Part shown: one piece after another, positions 16,146-26,404 of the stretch
Numbering within the stretch: the stretch's first letter is position 1
Layout of the letters: each line of letters begins with the position of its first letter
Source: Polynucleobacter sp. AP-Sving-400A-A2
GTDB lineage: Bacteria > Pseudomonadota > Gammaproteobacteria > Burkholderiales > Burkholderiaceae
Direction of reading: 5' to 3'
Length of the DNA: 64,000 nt
Assembly (NCBI RefSeq): GCF_018688155.1
Contig: NZ_CP061312.1
Location: 1,054,001 to 1,118,000 of the forward strand
Notes under the pieces: generated by a model
The model's database searches: none
The model's input: only the letters and a program-made list of their open reading frames with translations
What the model was told of the DNA's origin: nothing
Made by a program: the position numbers and the translations under genes

Positions 16146-17396
16146 TTACTTCTGGTCTAACTCAAATACCTTATGCAGAGCACGCACAGCCAGCTCCATG
16201 TACTTCTCGTCGATCACTACTGAAATCTTGATTTCGCTAGTAGAAATCATGAGGATATTGATACCCTCTTCCGACAATGTGCGGAACATTTTGCTTGCAA
16301 CACCTACATGGGAGCGCATGCCGACACCAACTACAGATACTTTAGAGACCTTGGGATCGCCATTAATTTCTTTTGCTTCAATATGGGCCTGCACATTCTT
16401 CTTGAGCAAGTCCAATGCTTTTTGGTAATCAGCGCGTGGCACTGTAAAAGTAAAGTCTGTCTTACCCTCAAATGATTGATTCTGAATAATCATGTCCACA
16501 TCAATATTGGCATCCGCAATCGGACCCAAGATTTGATAGGCGATACCTGGGCGATCAGGAACTCCCAGAACGGTAATTTTTGCTTCATCACGCGCAAAGG
16601 CGATGCCGGAAATAACTGCGGCTTCCATAGTGCTGTCCTCTTCAAATGTAATCAAGGTGCCCGACTTCATCTCTTGGTCTAAAGGCATCAACGGATCTGT
16701 CAGTGATGACAGAACACGGGTTTTAACTTTGTACTTACCAGCAAACTCCACTGAACGAATCTGCAATACCTTTGACCCTAGACTTGCCATCTCTAGCATC
16801 TCTTCAAAAGTAATTTTATCCAAGCGACGCGCATCTTCACAAACACGCGGATCTGTCGTGTAGACACCATCTACGTCGGTATAGATCAAGCACTCATCCG
16901 CTCTCAATGCTGCAGCCATGGCAACAGCAGATGTATCAGAACCACCGCGACCTAAGGTAGTGATATTGCCATTGGGATCAACACCCTGAAAACCTGTTAC
17001 TACTACCGCACGCCCTGCATTGAGATCAGCCAGGATTTTTTTGTCATCAATACTCTTGATGCGCGCTTTAGTAAATGAGGAGTCTGTATGGACGGTTACC
17101 TGCCAACCTGCATAGCTCACTGCATCAACGCCCTCACGCAACAATGCCAGGGCTAATAAGCCAGAGCTGACTTGCTCACCTGTAGAGGCAATTTGATCGA
17201 GTTCGCGAGGATTGGCATCAGGATTGATATCTTTTGCCAAGCCAAGCAAACGATTGGTTTCGCCGGACATCGCTGAAGGCACCACAACCACCTGGTGACC
17301 TGCACGCATCCACTTGGCAACGCGTTTAGCGACATTCTGAATGCGCTCAACCGAGCCCATTGAGGTGCCACCATACTTATGAACGATAAGAGCCAT
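16146..17396 (-). CDS. lysC: Aspartate kinase
   Basis: It phosphorylates aspartate in the first step of lysine, threonine and methionine synthesis. The 416-residue protein has the kinase entry KYGGTSMGS, the GRGGSDTSAVA loop and the IYTDVDGVYTTDPR segment, and two C-terminal ACT domains (about residues 265-410) that usually mediate feedback control by lysine or threonine. This is the single-function, beta-proteobacterial form. No clear ribosome-binding site precedes the ATG, and an inverted repeat lies 26-42 bp upstream. tRNA-Ser follows downstream in the same direction. Confidence 0.96.
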   Translation of the reverse strand: MALIVHKYGGTSMGSVERIQNVAKRVAKWMRAGHQVVVVPSAMSGETNRLLGLAKDINPDANPRELDQIASTGEQVSSGLLALALLREGVDAVSYAGWQVTVHTDSSFTKARIKSIDDKKILADLNAGRAVVVTGFQGVDPNGNITTLGRGGSDTSAVAMAAALRADECLIYTDVDGVYTTDPRVCEDARRLDKITFEEMLEMASLGSKVLQIRSVEFAGKYKVKTRVLSSLTDPLMPLDQEMKSGTLITFEEDSTMEAAVISGIAFARDEAKITVLGVPDRPGIAYQILGPIADANIDVDMIIQNQSFEGKTDFTFTVPRADYQKALDLLKKNVQAHIEAKEINGDPKVSKVSVVGVGMRSHVGVASKMFRTLSEEGINILMISTSEIKISVVIDEKYMELAVRALHKVFELDQK

Positions 17397-17421
17397 AAAA
17401 ACCGTTGTATTTTCTATTTAC

Positions 17422-17438
17422 AGGGAATTACATTCCCT
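17422..17438. repeat. Perfect inverted repeat in the lysC leader
   Basis: Arms AGGGAAT and ATTCCCT with the three-base loop TAC lie 26-42 bp upstream of the lysC start. It could be an operator or an RNA hairpin in the lysC leader; there is no adjacent T-run, so it is not a standard terminator. Confidence 0.5.
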
Positions 17439-17492
17439 AGGGTCTAAAAGGGGCTTATTTTACAGGGTTTTTATCGCCCAAAACTAAGGTGA

Positions 17493-17521
17493 TTGACAGT
17501 AGATCAATCTGACTATACGAT
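17493..17521 (+). promoter_or_regulatory. Sigma-70-type promoter of the toxin-antitoxin operon
   Basis: A perfect -35 box TTGACA (17493-17498) is separated by 17 bp from the -10-like TACGAT (17516-17521). The predicted start of transcription near 17528 falls inside the palindromic operator, an arrangement expected for autorepression by the antitoxin. Confidence 0.75.
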
Positions 17522-17523
17522 TT

Positions 17524-17543
17524 GGTGTTACCTAAGTAACACC
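17524..17543. promoter_or_regulatory. Palindromic operator of the toxin-antitoxin operon
   Basis: The arms GGTGTTAC and GTAACACC are perfect inverted repeats separated by CTAA. The site overlaps the predicted transcription start and ends 12 bp before the antitoxin ATG. Ribbon-helix-helix antitoxins typically bind such sites; binding here is inferred. Confidence 0.75.
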
Positions 17544-17555
17544 AGGAGACCGATT

Positions 17556-17840
17556 ATGAGCATTGTCACCACAACCTCTCTAAAGCTTACAGAAGAAATT
17601 AAGCTGCAAGCTGCGAATGCAGCTAAAGAACTGGGGATGACTCCCCATGCATTTATGGTGGAAGCAATCAAGCAAGCCAGCATCAATGCAGAAATACGCA
17701 GAAACTTCATTCAGCAAGCCAGCATTGCTCGCGAAGGGGTTATGAAGAATGGTAAGGTCTTCGAATCAGATAAAGTTTTCGAGGCTATGAAAGCCCGAAT
17801 CGCTGGGAAAAAAGCTACATTAAAGGTTAGTAATTGTTAA
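17556..17840 (+). CDS. Ribbon-helix-helix type antitoxin
   Basis: The 94-residue protein starts with a beta strand (TTTSLKLTEEIKLQ) followed by two helices containing KELGMTPHAFMVEAI, the pattern of CopG/RHH DNA-binding antitoxins. The C-terminal half (about residues 50-94) is charged and helical and probably wraps the toxin. The ATG at 17556 has AGGAG upstream (in CCAGGAGACC); the frame extends further upstream only through the promoter. Its last codons overlap the toxin start by seven bases. Confidence 0.8.
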   Translation: MSIVTTTSLKLTEEIKLQAANAAKELGMTPHAFMVEAIKQASINAEIRRNFIQQASIAREGVMKNGKVFESDKVFEAMKARIAGKKATLKVSNC

Positions 17841-18127
17841 GAATTGTTTTTGCACCGCAAGCACTTGAAGATTTAGAAAGGCTTACTGACTTCCTAATTG
17901 AAAATGATAAAAATGCTGCTCTTCGCACTATCGAGCTCATTGAAGAAGCGATTCAAATCCCAGCGAAACATCCTCTAGTAGGACGCCTTTGCGATACCCA
18001 CCTGAGGGAGCTGGTAATTTCACGGGGAAAGAGTGGCTATGTCGCCCTATATAGTTTCGAAGAATCAAAAAATATGATTCTCATCAATGCCATTCGTCAC
18101 CAAAAAGAATCTGGCGGGCTTTACTAA
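17834..18127 (+). CDS. RelE/ParE-family toxin
   Basis: The 97-residue protein has the ParE/RelE pattern: an N-terminal FAPQALEDLERLTDFLIEND helix pair (the landmark is the first 15 residues), a central LRELVISRGKSGYVALY strand and a C-terminal ILINAIRHQKESG strand. It starts at a TTG at 17834 overlapping the antitoxin end, so its synthesis is probably coupled and lower than that of the antitoxin. Whether it targets gyrase (ParE) or mRNA (RelE) is not decidable; the sequence looks closer to ParE. Only one base separates its stop from the convergent tilS stop. Confidence 0.82.
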   Translation: MLRIVFAPQALEDLERLTDFLIENDKNAALRTIELIEEAIQIPAKHPLVGRLCDTHLRELVISRGKSGYVALYSFEESKNMILINAIRHQKESGGLY

Positions 18128-18128
18128 G

Positions 18129-19439
18129 TTAGAGCAACTCCCAAGAGGGCAAAACTCTTTTTCCTGATGAGACTAAATGCGGGTAGCTCGTCCCTACCCC
18201 AGCAACGGCAACGAGTTGGTCGTTGATATATAGGAGTGGCGCCTGTCGCTCCCAAGGTGGCGTATCTGATTCTTGAAAGAGGTTCTTGAGCGTTTTGCGT
18301 GGAGAATTGGGTTTGATTTGAATCTTTTCTGCCCCCTGGCGCAGTCTTTCCTCAATCAAGCCTTGCTCTTGAGCTGTATTGACCCAATCAGCAGGCAAAC
18401 CAAGCGACCTACTTCGTACAGTCACATTTTGGAAAGCCCACCGCCCTGCCTTACGATAAGTAACCTGCAAAACGCTGCGCCACAAATAAATACTCGCCTC
18501 ATCATGCTGCCACTCCAAGTTCGAGCCTGGTTTTACAGCTTTCAGGTCTTTCCACCAAGACTCAAGACGCTCCTGGGATGGCATAGATAGATCATTTAAC
18601 TTCAACCAGTAACGTATCAAATTATTGGCGGCGGGTTGATCTGTCTTGGCAAGCGCTAAAAGAGGCCCTAGCTTTAGCTTATAACCTTCAAGAATATCTT
18701 TTCCATCTTGCTTAGCTAGGCGATCGAGTAAGACTTGGGATTGAGCTAGTAAAGTAGCGCTGCGAGCTAAGTTGGCAATTGCGCCAGGCTGAATTTTCTC
18801 CAGCCTCGGAATAATATCTTTACGAATAGCATTACGACGATAGCGTGTATTTTGATTGCTAGGATCTTCCACCCATTTGAGCTTGTGCTCTTTGGCATAG
18901 GCCTCTAAATCTACCCTGCTTTGATTTAGCAATGGGCGCCACAGAGTAATTGGGTCTCCCTGGATTGCGTTGGCACGATGAAGTGGCATGCCAGACAGAC
19001 CGGCTACGCCAGAGCCACGTAAGAGTTGCAAAAGCACAGTTTCAGCTTGGTCGTTTTGATGGTGCGCAAGCAGCAAATCTTCAATGCCATGCTCTAGACA
19101 TAAATCAGTCAAGGCATCGTAGCGCTCCGCCCTTGCTCGGGCTTCAATATTGCCCTGAGATAGATCAGCAAAGTGCAGAAGACGGAAATCAAAATGCACT
19201 TGGTATTTTTTGGCTAACTTTTCACAAAACTCTAGCCATTGATCAGCAGGCTTTTGTAAGCCATGGTGAATGTGAAATACCCAAACCTCAGTTGAGTCAT
19301 TGGCATTTGCTTTGACTGCCTTACAAACAGTATCAAGTAACACAACGGAATCGAGCCCACCGCTTAAGGCAAGCCCAATTCGTTTGGCCGCTGGTGAAGC
19401 CGCCTTAAGACTTGGCTTCGATTTCCCTGAACTTGCCAT
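18129..19439 (-). CDS. tilS: tRNA(Ile)-lysidine synthase
   Basis: It modifies C34 of tRNA-Ile(CAU) to lysidine. The 436-residue protein has the ATP pyrophosphatase P-loop SGGLDS (residues 26-31), the downstream [20 protein letters not shown] motif (key residues HHQNDQAET) and the C-terminal lysidine-synthase domain. The gene overlaps the end of accA by 35 bp, so the two are co-transcribed. The start at 19439 is the ATG giving about 20 residues before the P-loop strand. Confidence 0.95.
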   Translation of the reverse strand: MASSGKSKPSLKAASPAAKRIGLALSGGLDSVVLLDTVCKAVKANANDSTEVWVFHIHHGLQKPADQWLEFCEKLAKKYQVHFDFRLLHFADLSQGNIEARARAERYDALTDLCLEHGIEDLLLAHHQNDQAETVLLQLLRGSGVAGLSGMPLHRANAIQGDPITLWRPLLNQSRVDLEAYAKEHKLKWVEDPSNQNTRYRRNAIRKDIIPRLEKIQPGAIANLARSATLLAQSQVLLDRLAKQDGKDILEGYKLKLGPLLALAKTDQPAANNLIRYWLKLNDLSMPSQERLESWWKDLKAVKPGSNLEWQHDEASIYLWRSVLQVTYRKAGRWAFQNVTVRSRSLGLPADWVNTAQEQGLIEERLRQGAEKIQIKPNSPRKTLKNLFQESDTPPWERQAPLLYINDQLVAVAGVGTSYPHLVSSGKRVLPSWELL

Positions 19440-20376
19440 AGCTCATCAAGCGTTCATGGCGACGCTCTAGCAGCGCATCCACCTTCATTCCATCGAAAGT
19501 CTTGAGTGACTCAGCCAAAGCTTTGCGCATATTGTTCATCATCGTATCGTAATCACGATGTGCGCCGCCAGTAGGCTCAGCAACAATCTTATCGATCAAG
19601 CCAATCGCTTTTAAACGTTGTGCAGTCAAGCCTAATTGCTCAGCAGCTTCAGGTGCTTTATCCGCAGTCTTCCAAAGAATAGATGCACATCCTTCGGGTG
19701 AAATTACCGAGTAAGTTGAGTTTTGCAACATCAACACAACATCACCCATTGCAATTGCCAATGCACCACCGGAACCACCCTCACCAATAATAGTGGCGAT
19801 GATCGGCACTTCTAGTTCTGCTTGAACATACAGGTTGTGACCAATGGCTTCTGATTGGTTACGCTCTTCTGCATCAATCCCCGGAAATGCGCCCGGCGTA
19901 TCGACAAAGGTAAACACCGGTAATTTAAATTTTTCTGCTAAGCGCATAACGCGCTTTGCTTTTCGATAACCCTCAGGGCGACTCATACCAAAGTTTCTTA
20001 AGGCACGCTCTTTTGTATCGCGGCCTTTTTGGTGGCCAATGACCATGCAGGGCTGATTCTGAAAACGAGCTAAGCCAGTAATAATGGATTGGTCGTCTGC
20101 AAAATTACGATCACCATGCAGCTCATGAAAATCGGTGAATAAGGCAGCAACGTAATCTAAGGTGTAAGGACGTTGAGGATGACGCGCCACTTGAGAAACT
20201 TGCCATGGGCTTAAATTGGCATAGACATCTTTGGTAAGTTGCTGACTTTTTTCAGTCAGCGTTTTGATCTCATCAGAAATATCTACCGATGATTCATCTT
20301 GCACAAATTGCAGCTCTTCAATCTTTGACTCTAGTTCAGCGATTGACTGCTCAAAATCCAGGAAAGTCGTTTTCAT
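19405..20376 (-). CDS. accA: Acetyl-CoA carboxylase carboxyltransferase subunit alpha
   Basis: This is one half of the carboxyltransferase that makes malonyl-CoA for fatty acid synthesis. The 323-residue protein shows the coiled N terminus ([16 protein letters not shown]), the [10 protein letters not shown] entry, [10 protein letters not shown] and [12 protein letters not shown] motifs in the expected order. Length equals that of E. coli AccA. The partner subunit gene accD is not in the window. Confidence 0.97.
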   Translation of the reverse strand: MKTTFLDFEQSIAELESKIEELQFVQDESSVDISDEIKTLTEKSQQLTKDVYANLSPWQVSQVARHPQRPYTLDYVAALFTDFHELHGDRNFADDQSIITGLARFQNQPCMVIGHQKGRDTKERALRNFGMSRPEGYRKAKRVMRLAEKFKLPVFTFVDTPGAFPGIDAEERNQSEAIGHNLYVQAELEVPIIATIIGEGGSGGALAIAMGDVVLMLQNSTYSVISPEGCASILWKTADKAPEAAEQLGLTAQRLKAIGLIDKIVAEPTGGAHRDYDTMMNNMRKALAESLKTFDGMKVDALLERRHERLMSYGKFREIEAKS

Positions 20377-20385
20377 AGTCTGATT

Positions 20386-21042
20386 TTAATATTCAACTGG
20401 CTTGGGGTCGATACTTCTCCACATATACCAAGTGGCTACCGTTCGCCAAGGGGCCCAATTTGCAGCCACTTCACGGGCTTCATGCCTGCTCACAGGCTCA
20501 CCACTGAAATAATTGACGGAAATAGCCTTAATCAGTCCGGCATCGTCTAAAGGGAGAATATTGGGCCTACTCATATTGAAAATCAGGAACATTTCAGCTG
20601 TCCAGCGGCCAATTCCCCGAATCCCACACAATTCTTTGATGATGGCCTCATCTTCCATGCCCTTCCACTGATTGGCATGTAAACGACCAGAATCAAAGTG
20701 TTCAGCCAAATCACGGATGTATTCCACCTTGCGACCCGATAATCCTGCTGCACGCAAATCATCAACGCTTAGGGTCAGAATATTTTTAGGAATTACTTTA
20801 TTTTTAGATGCTAGCAAAACCTTAGACCAAACAGACTGAGCTGCAGCAACCGAAATTTGCTGGCCAACGATCGATCTTGCTAGAGTAGTAAATGCATCAC
20901 CACGTGTCCGCAAAAAACCTGCGCCATATTTTGGAATCAGTTTTTTTAAAATGCGATCGTGCTTCATCAGCTCTGCACAAGCTTCCTCCCAATAATCGGG
21001 AGCAATTTCTTCAATGAGGACTTGCTGTGCAACTTTACTCAA
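20386..21042 (-). CDS. DNA-3-methyladenine glycosylase II-type (AlkA-like) HhH-GPD protein
   Basis: The 218-residue protein has a helix-hairpin-helix GIRGIGRWTAEMFLIF followed by LPLDDAGLIKAI, in which the aspartate would be the catalytic residue of the HhH-GPD superfamily. It lacks the N-terminal domain of E. coli AlkA and so belongs to the compact form. It removes alkylated bases from DNA in base-excision repair. It lies between accA (9 bp) and cysS (16 bp) in one direction, as in other Burkholderiaceae. Confidence 0.88.
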   Translation of the reverse strand: MSKVAQQVLIEEIAPDYWEEACAELMKHDRILKKLIPKYGAGFLRTRGDAFTTLARSIVGQQISVAAAQSVWSKVLLASKNKVIPKNILTLSVDDLRAAGLSGRKVEYIRDLAEHFDSGRLHANQWKGMEDEAIIKELCGIRGIGRWTAEMFLIFNMSRPNILPLDDAGLIKAISVNYFSGEPVSRHEAREVAANWAPWRTVATWYMWRSIDPKPVEY

Positions 21043-21058
21043 AATAAATATTCTTCAA

Positions 21059-22480
21059 TTAACTTTTTCGCCATTCGGTAATACCACCGGGCTTATCTTC
21101 CAATACTACGCCTTGATCTAATAAAGTCTTGCGAATTAAATCAGCTTTAGCAAAATCTTTAGCTAGCTTTGCAGCGACTCGTGCCGCAATCTGCTCTTCA
21201 ATAGCAGTAGCAGATAAGCTTGCATTGCCCCCTCGGGATCCTTCTTGTAAAAATACGATTGGGTCACGTTGCAAGAAATTGAGAGTTTTAGCCAACTCCT
21301 TAAGCGTCTGAGCTAACTGCACTTTTTCTTCGCCCTGCGTACGGTTCACTTCGGTGGCTAAATCAAACAGGGCTGCGATTGCCTCTGGTGTATTAAAGTC
21401 ATCATTCATCGCATCAGTAAAGCGCTGAGACCATACTGAATTGGGGTCTACAGGTTTATCGCTTAAGGGCACTTGCGCTAAAGCCGTATAAAGACGAACC
21501 AGTCCAGCACGAGCCTCTTCAAGCTGTGCATCACTATAGTTAATTGGGCTGCGATAGTGGGCACGCAGCATAAAGAAACGCAAGACCTCAGGATCAAAAC
21601 TCTTCAAGACATCGCGAATGAGGAAAAAATTACCCAGTGACTTGGACATCTTTTCTTCATTTACCCGAATATGCCCGTTATGCATCCAGTAATTTACAAA
21701 AGGCGCATCGCTAGCCTGGTGATCTTGACCGTAAAGAGCTCCTTCGCTCTGGGCAATCTCATTCTCATGATGCGGAAACTGCAAATCTGCACCACCACCA
21801 TGAATATCAAAATGTTCACCTAATAAGTCGCATGACATGGCAGAGCATTCAATATGCCATCCAGGGCGACCTTCACCCCAGGGAGATTTCCAACGCGTAT
21901 CTGCAGGCTCTTCTGGTTTAGCGCTCTTCCATAGAACAAAATCCAAAGGATCCCGTTTACCGCCGCCAACAGCGACACGCTCACCGGCATTTAATTCATC
22001 TAGGGATTTGCCGGAAAGACGACCGTATTCTGGAAACAAGCGAACGGCGAAATTGACATCGCCATCTTCACCTTGATAGGCTAATTCCTTTTCAATCAAG
22101 CGGCCAATAATGCCCTGCATTTGCCCGATGTAATCAGTGGCACGAGGCTCATGATCGGGGTGCATCAAGCCCAATTCATTTGAGTCGGCATGCATCGCGT
22201 CAATAAAACGCTGTGTCAAAGCGGAAATAGGCTCACCATTTTCAATCGCTCGATTGATGATCTTGTCATCAATGTCGGTAATATTGCGTACATAAACAAC
22301 CTCATAGCCACACGCACGCAGCCAGCGCACTACCATGTCAAAAACAATCATCACTCGGGCATGACCAATGTGGCAAAAGTCATAAACCGTCATTCCGCAG
22401 ACATACATCTTCACCTTGCCCGGCTCAATGGGTTTAAAGGCCTGCTTAGAACGACTGAGGGTGTTATAGATTTGCAGCAT
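21059..22480 (-). CDS. cysS: Cysteinyl-tRNA synthetase
   Basis: It charges tRNA-Cys. The 473-residue protein starts [10 protein letters not shown], has zinc ligand C28 and the HIGH motif (HIGH at 37-40), the conserved [15 protein letters not shown] block and KMSKS. The ATG at 22480 matches the family start; a TTG at 22501 would add seven residues without family support. A TPR lipoprotein gene is divergent, 60 bp away. Confidence 0.97.
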   Translation of the reverse strand: MLQIYNTLSRSKQAFKPIEPGKVKMYVCGMTVYDFCHIGHARVMIVFDMVVRWLRACGYEVVYVRNITDIDDKIINRAIENGEPISALTQRFIDAMHADSNELGLMHPDHEPRATDYIGQMQGIIGRLIEKELAYQGEDGDVNFAVRLFPEYGRLSGKSLDELNAGERVAVGGGKRDPLDFVLWKSAKPEEPADTRWKSPWGEGRPGWHIECSAMSCDLLGEHFDIHGGGADLQFPHHENEIAQSEGALYGQDHQASDAPFVNYWMHNGHIRVNEEKMSKSLGNFFLIRDVLKSFDPEVLRFFMLRAHYRSPINYSDAQLEEARAGLVRLYTALAQVPLSDKPVDPNSVWSQRFTDAMNDDFNTPEAIAALFDLATEVNRTQGEEKVQLAQTLKELAKTLNFLQRDPIVFLQEGSRGGNASLSATAIEEQIAARVAAKLAKDFAKADLIRKTLLDQGVVLEDKPGGITEWRKS

Positions 22481-22540
22481 AGGGGCTATAAAGGTGGGCA
22501 AGTAGCGCCAATTTGTTAGACTGAGCGCTGAGTATATCGA

Positions 22541-23362
22541 ATGAGCCCGTTTTTCACTCCAAATCCTATGTCAGCTAACCATATTTCACTACGTCCAGCC
22601 CAGCTAGGTCGCTTGTACGCCATTTTTGCTGTTTTACTCCTTGTGGGCTGCAGCACCCCTGGGCAACAGTTAGCAGAGGCTGAAATTAAGGCACTTAATA
22701 GCGCCCCCGCTGGTACTCAAGGTACACAAGCACCCTATCTAGGATCTTATGGCCCGAATGACCCCCCAAGACTAGCTGGCAATGAGGCTAGCTACGATCA
22801 ATTTAATGCTGAACTATCAGATTCTGTTGCTGTTCCGTTTTTATCCTTTTTAATTATTGAGCCTGATCCTGTAACTAAAAATGGAGTTCCGTCTGATATT
22901 GAAAAGTTGGTCAAAGCCAAAAAATATCCTGAAGCCATCGATAGCATTAATAAGCAGCTCAAGAAAACACCAGGCAATGTTCAATTACGTTACGTCAAAG
23001 CGCGTATGCAGATTGAAATGCGCCAGTGGGCAGAAGCCAAAAAGACCTTGGTTGAAATTACCCAGCAATTTCCGGAGCTACCAGAGCCTTACAACAACTT
23101 GGCTGCACTAGCAGCGAATCAAGGTAATTGGATTGAAGCAAGAGACTATTTAGAGCTCGCCTTAAAATTGCGCCCGAGCTATACAGTTGCCTCTGCTAAC
23201 TTAGGCGAGGTCTATATTCGTCTTGCTACCCAGGCCTATGACAATGCCGCAAAGGATGCAGCCCTAAATCAGCGTCAATATACCAATCGTGCAAAAGCAT
23301 TGATGGAGATACTGAAACCACCTAAAAAGCTGACTGCACCAATGGCACCCGCTCCAAAATAA
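22541..23362 (+). CDS. TPR-repeat lipoprotein
   Basis: The 273-residue protein has a lipoprotein signal (hydrophobic [12 protein letters not shown] then the lipobox cysteine near residue 37) and tetratricopeptide repeats in the C-terminal half (segments around [35 protein letters not shown] and [17 protein letters not shown], each shorter than 20 residues). It is probably an outer-membrane lipoprotein for protein-protein contact. An alternative ATG at 22568 would shorten the signal region. The function is unknown; it precedes ppiB. Confidence 0.8.
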   Translation: MSPFFTPNPMSANHISLRPAQLGRLYAIFAVLLLVGCSTPGQQLAEAEIKALNSAPAGTQGTQAPYLGSYGPNDPPRLAGNEASYDQFNAELSDSVAVPFLSFLIIEPDPVTKNGVPSDIEKLVKAKKYPEAIDSINKQLKKTPGNVQLRYVKARMQIEMRQWAEAKKTLVEITQQFPELPEPYNNLAALAANQGNWIEARDYLELALKLRPSYTVASANLGEVYIRLATQAYDNAAKDAALNQRQYTNRAKALMEILKPPKKLTAPMAPAPK

Positions 23363-23408
23363 TTTTTCTAGTATTTTTATCCACTAACACATAGAAAGTG
23401 AATTCATC

Positions 23409-23912
23409 ATGACCAAAGTTCTGCTCAAAACCAATAAGGGTGATATCACCCTCACGCTAGATGCTGCTAAAGCACCAAAGACCGTTGCTAATTTTGTGCA
23501 GTACGTCGAAAGTGGTCACTACGATGGCACGATTTTCCATCGCGTGATTGATAACTTTATGGTTCAAGGTGGCGGCATGACTACTGGCCTGAAAGAAAAA
23601 AAATCTGGTGAACAAATTGAGAATGAAGCTAACAATGGCCTCAAGAACGACCGTGGCACAGTAGCCATGGCCCGCACAAGCGACCCGCACTCTGCGACAG
23701 CACAATTTTTTATTAACGTCAATGACAATGACTTCTTAAACCACACAGCTCCTAATGCTCAAGGTTGGGGTTATGCTGTTTTTGGCAAAGTTACCGATGG
23801 CCTTGATGTGGTTGACGCCATTCGTAAAGTCAAAACAGGTAATGCCGGCTTTCATCAAGATGTTCCTGCAGAAGATATCGTCCTTGAAAAGGCAAGCGTT
23901 CTCGAGGAATGA
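23409..23912 (+). CDS. ppiB: Cyclophilin-type peptidyl-prolyl isomerase
   Basis: The 167-residue cytoplasmic cyclophilin shows [14 protein letters not shown], the MART and [17 protein letters not shown] segments and AVFGKVTDG. No signal peptide is present, so it is PpiB rather than PpiA. Its stop overlaps the lpxH start by four bases (ATGA), so the two are coupled. Confidence 0.95.
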   Translation: MTKVLLKTNKGDITLTLDAAKAPKTVANFVQYVESGHYDGTIFHRVIDNFMVQGGGMTTGLKEKKSGEQIENEANNGLKNDRGTVAMARTSDPHSATAQFFINVNDNDFLNHTAPNAQGWGYAVFGKVTDGLDVVDAIRKVKTGNAGFHQDVPAEDIVLEKASVLEE

Positions 23913-24697
23913 TTCCGCAATACGCGAGCGCGCTGCTCATTTCTGATTTACATCTCACACCGTCAATGCCCTTGACGGCGCAACGCTTCTTTGATTTTTG
24001 CGAAAAAGATGCCCCCAAGGTAGAGGCTGTATTGATCTTGGGCGACCTATTTGAGTATTGGGTTGGGGATGATGCCACTCTGTATTCACCTTTTCAACAA
24101 GAGATAAAAAAAGCGCTTGCAACACTATCCACCAAAGTAAAAACCTATTATCTTCACGGTAATAGGGACTTTTTAGTTGGCAAGCATTTTTTAAGTAAAA
24201 CCGGCATGACCCTCTTGTCTGATCCTAGCAAGATCAATATTGCAGGCTCTGAATATGTTCTCTGTCACGGTGACTCACTTTGCACGGCAGATATTGGTTA
24301 CCAAGTTTTCCGTAGCTGGGTTCGTAAACCCTGGATCCAAAAACTATTCTTGAGATTACCTTTGAGTTGGCGCCGCTCGATTGCCAATCACCTGCGCAGC
24401 AATAGTGGTGTGCAATATCAACGATCAATGCAATCTTCAGCCGAGGGTACGCAAGCTAAAACAAACGTCACTTTAGATGCCTGCGCAGCAGTGCTCAGAG
24501 ATCAGTCCGGCAATCAATTGATACATGGTCACACCCACCTGCCAAAACACCATCAAGAGCATCTACAAGATCAGGAATGGCAACGCTGGGTCCTATCAGA
24601 CTGGGATTTAGATCATCCCGAGAGTGGGCGACCACGCGCAAGCGCCCTACTCATTAATCAAGACGGCGTAAGTTACGCCGACCTGATTAAAACTTAA
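23909..24697 (+). CDS. lpxH: UDP-2,3-diacylglucosamine diphosphatase
   Basis: It hydrolyses UDP-2,3-diacylglucosamine to lipid X in lipid A synthesis at the inner membrane. The 262-residue metallophosphoesterase has ISDLHL (D13, H15), [20 protein letters not shown], a CHGDSLC block and HGHTHLP as metal-binding motifs. The start ATG lies within the ppiB stop overlap. Near the end the coding sequence contains an eight-base inverted repeat (CGGCGTAA, one-base loop, TTACGCCG), which may help end transcription before the convergent suhB. Confidence 0.95.
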   Translation: MIPQYASALLISDLHLTPSMPLTAQRFFDFCEKDAPKVEAVLILGDLFEYWVGDDATLYSPFQQEIKKALATLSTKVKTYYLHGNRDFLVGKHFLSKTGMTLLSDPSKINIAGSEYVLCHGDSLCTADIGYQVFRSWVRKPWIQKLFLRLPLSWRRSIANHLRSNSGVQYQRSMQSSAEGTQAKTNVTLDACAAVLRDQSGNQLIHGHTHLPKHHQEHLQDQEWQRWVLSDWDLDHPESGRPRASALLINQDGVSYADLIKT

Positions 24698-24710
24698 TAC
24701 TGCCACCAAA

Positions 24711-25499
24711 TTAACAGGTGGAATATTTGGATAAGCACTGCACCATCTGAGCAAAAATGCGGGGATTTGCGCACATCACTTCACCACTTTGCAGGAAGCC
24801 TTCTTCACCGCGGTAGTTGCCGACAAGTCCACCAGACTCAGTAATCAATAAAGCACCTGCGGCCATATCCCATGGCTTGAGATCGCTCTCAAAAAATCCA
24901 TCGTAACGACCAGCAGCAACATAAGCTAGATCAAGAGATGCAGCACCAGGACGACGCAGACCAGCACACTGGCGGGACATATCTGCAAAGATTTTTAAAT
25001 ATTTTTCTAAGTCCTGATCTTCGCGATAAGGAAAACCAGTGCCCAATAGGGAATTGGCTAAACGATCTTGCGAGGCAACGCGTAAACGCCGACGATCTAA
25101 ATAAGCACCTGCACCACGCGTAGCAGTGAATAACTCATCACGAGTTGGGTCATACACCACTGCTTGTTGGGTTACCCCATTTACAGACAGTGCGATAGAA
25201 ACTGCGTATTGCGGAAAGCCATGAATAAAGTTGGTTGTGCCATCGAGCGGATCAATGATCCAAACGTTTTCAGCATCGGTGTTTTGGGCACCAGTTTCCT
25301 CGGCTAAGAATCCGTGCGAAGGATAGGCCTCGCTGAGCGTTTCAATAATGGCCGCTTCAGCCTGTCTGTCCACCTCAGTTACGAAATCATTATGTTGTTT
25401 GCGGTCAACCTGAAGTCGCTCTAGATTTAGAGAGGCTCTATTAATCACGGTTCCGGCACGACGGGCAGCCTTAACGGCCACATTTAACATGGGATGCAT
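24711..25499 (-). CDS. suhB: Inositol-1-monophosphatase family protein SuhB
   Basis: The 262-residue protein has the EETG metal site and the [14 protein letters not shown] motif, plus the C-terminal [17 protein letters not shown] block. E. coli SuhB acts with the Nus factors in rRNA transcription besides having phosphatase activity. The ATG at 25499 matches the usual [16 protein letters not shown] start; an upstream extension has no support. It is divergent from trmJ, as in E. coli. Confidence 0.95.
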   Translation of the reverse strand: MHPMLNVAVKAARRAGTVINRASLNLERLQVDRKQHNDFVTEVDRQAEAAIIETLSEAYPSHGFLAEETGAQNTDAENVWIIDPLDGTTNFIHGFPQYAVSIALSVNGVTQQAVVYDPTRDELFTATRGAGAYLDRRRLRVASQDRLANSLLGTGFPYREDQDLEKYLKIFADMSRQCAGLRRPGAASLDLAYVAAGRYDGFFESDLKPWDMAAGALLITESGGLVGNYRGEEGFLQSGEVMCANPRIFAQMVQCLSKYSTC

Positions 25500-25629
25500 A
25501 GTATTGATGGACAAATTAAATAAGAACAAGCTCACCAGATTGCAAACTGCGGGACAATAAGGAGCTAACACTCTGATTCTAAACGATTGCTACATTGAAC
25601 TCCCAAGCCACCAGAGAATTCTCTTTGAT

Positions 25630-26376
25630 ATGAATGCCTCACAAGCACAGTTACTCCGCTGGGTTTTAGTCGAAACCAGCCACCCAGGAAACGTGGGGTC
25701 GGCAGCTCGTGCACTAAAAACCATGGGGTTTAGTGATCTGCACCTGATTGCACCGAAGATTGCAGAAGTTGCCCAGACACCTGAGGCCATTGCTCTTGCT
25801 AGCGGTGCGGTGGATGTCCTGGAATCAAGCCAAGAAACTTCGTCTTTGGAGTCAGCTGTTCAGGGTTGCACTCTTGTTTTAGGGCTCACGAGTCGTGATC
25901 GCGAATTCGGACCACCAGCATTAAATTGGCAAGACGCTCGCCCATTAGTTAAGGCAGCTATCGCAGGTAATCAGCAAGTTGCCCTCCTCTTTGGGCCAGA
26001 GCGCACTGGGCTAGATAACCACCACCTCTCACTGTGCACGCATCGTGTATGGCTTGATGCGAACCCAGTCTACCCCTCACTAAACCTAGCCCAAGCCATC
26101 ATGGTTTGCGCCTTCACCCTTAGAGAATCTCTAGCGGAGGATTTAGAGCTTGCGCCCTTAGGCTCGACTGAGCCGGTAGATTATGCGGATCCTGCAGCTG
26201 TAGCTGCCATGCTGGAGCACTGGCGCGAGGGGCTTGAAGCCATTGGCTACCTTGATCCCGCCAACCCCAAGAAGCTCATGCCCCGCTTACAAGCGCTGTT
26301 TGCCAGAACACGTCTCCATAAGGAAGAAATCGACCTGCTCCGGGGTATCGCTAAGCAGATGCTCCTGAAAAAATAG
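25630..26376 (+). CDS. trmJ: tRNA (cytidine/uridine-2'-O-)-methyltransferase TrmJ
   Basis: It methylates the 2'-O of residue 32 in tRNAs. The 248-residue SPOUT enzyme has VETSHPGNVGSAARALKTMG (motif 1 ends at residue 31), GLTSRDRE, LLFGPERTGL and the LNLAQAIMVCAFTL knot motif. The divergent arrangement with suhB matches that of E. coli. The annotated start puts the family motif near residue 13, as expected. Confidence 0.94.
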   Translation: MNASQAQLLRWVLVETSHPGNVGSAARALKTMGFSDLHLIAPKIAEVAQTPEAIALASGAVDVLESSQETSSLESAVQGCTLVLGLTSRDREFGPPALNWQDARPLVKAAIAGNQQVALLFGPERTGLDNHHLSLCTHRVWLDANPVYPSLNLAQAIMVCAFTLRESLAEDLELAPLGSTEPVDYADPAAVAAMLEHWREGLEAIGYLDPANPKKLMPRLQALFARTRLHKEEIDLLRGIAKQMLLKK

Positions 26377-26404
26377 ATTGGACTTTACCCGTTAAAATCA
26401 ACTG

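Noticed and set aside
24660-24685. Inverted repeat at the end of lpxH as a full terminator
   Set aside because: It lies within the coding region with a one-base loop and no T-run; mentioned only in the lpxH entry.
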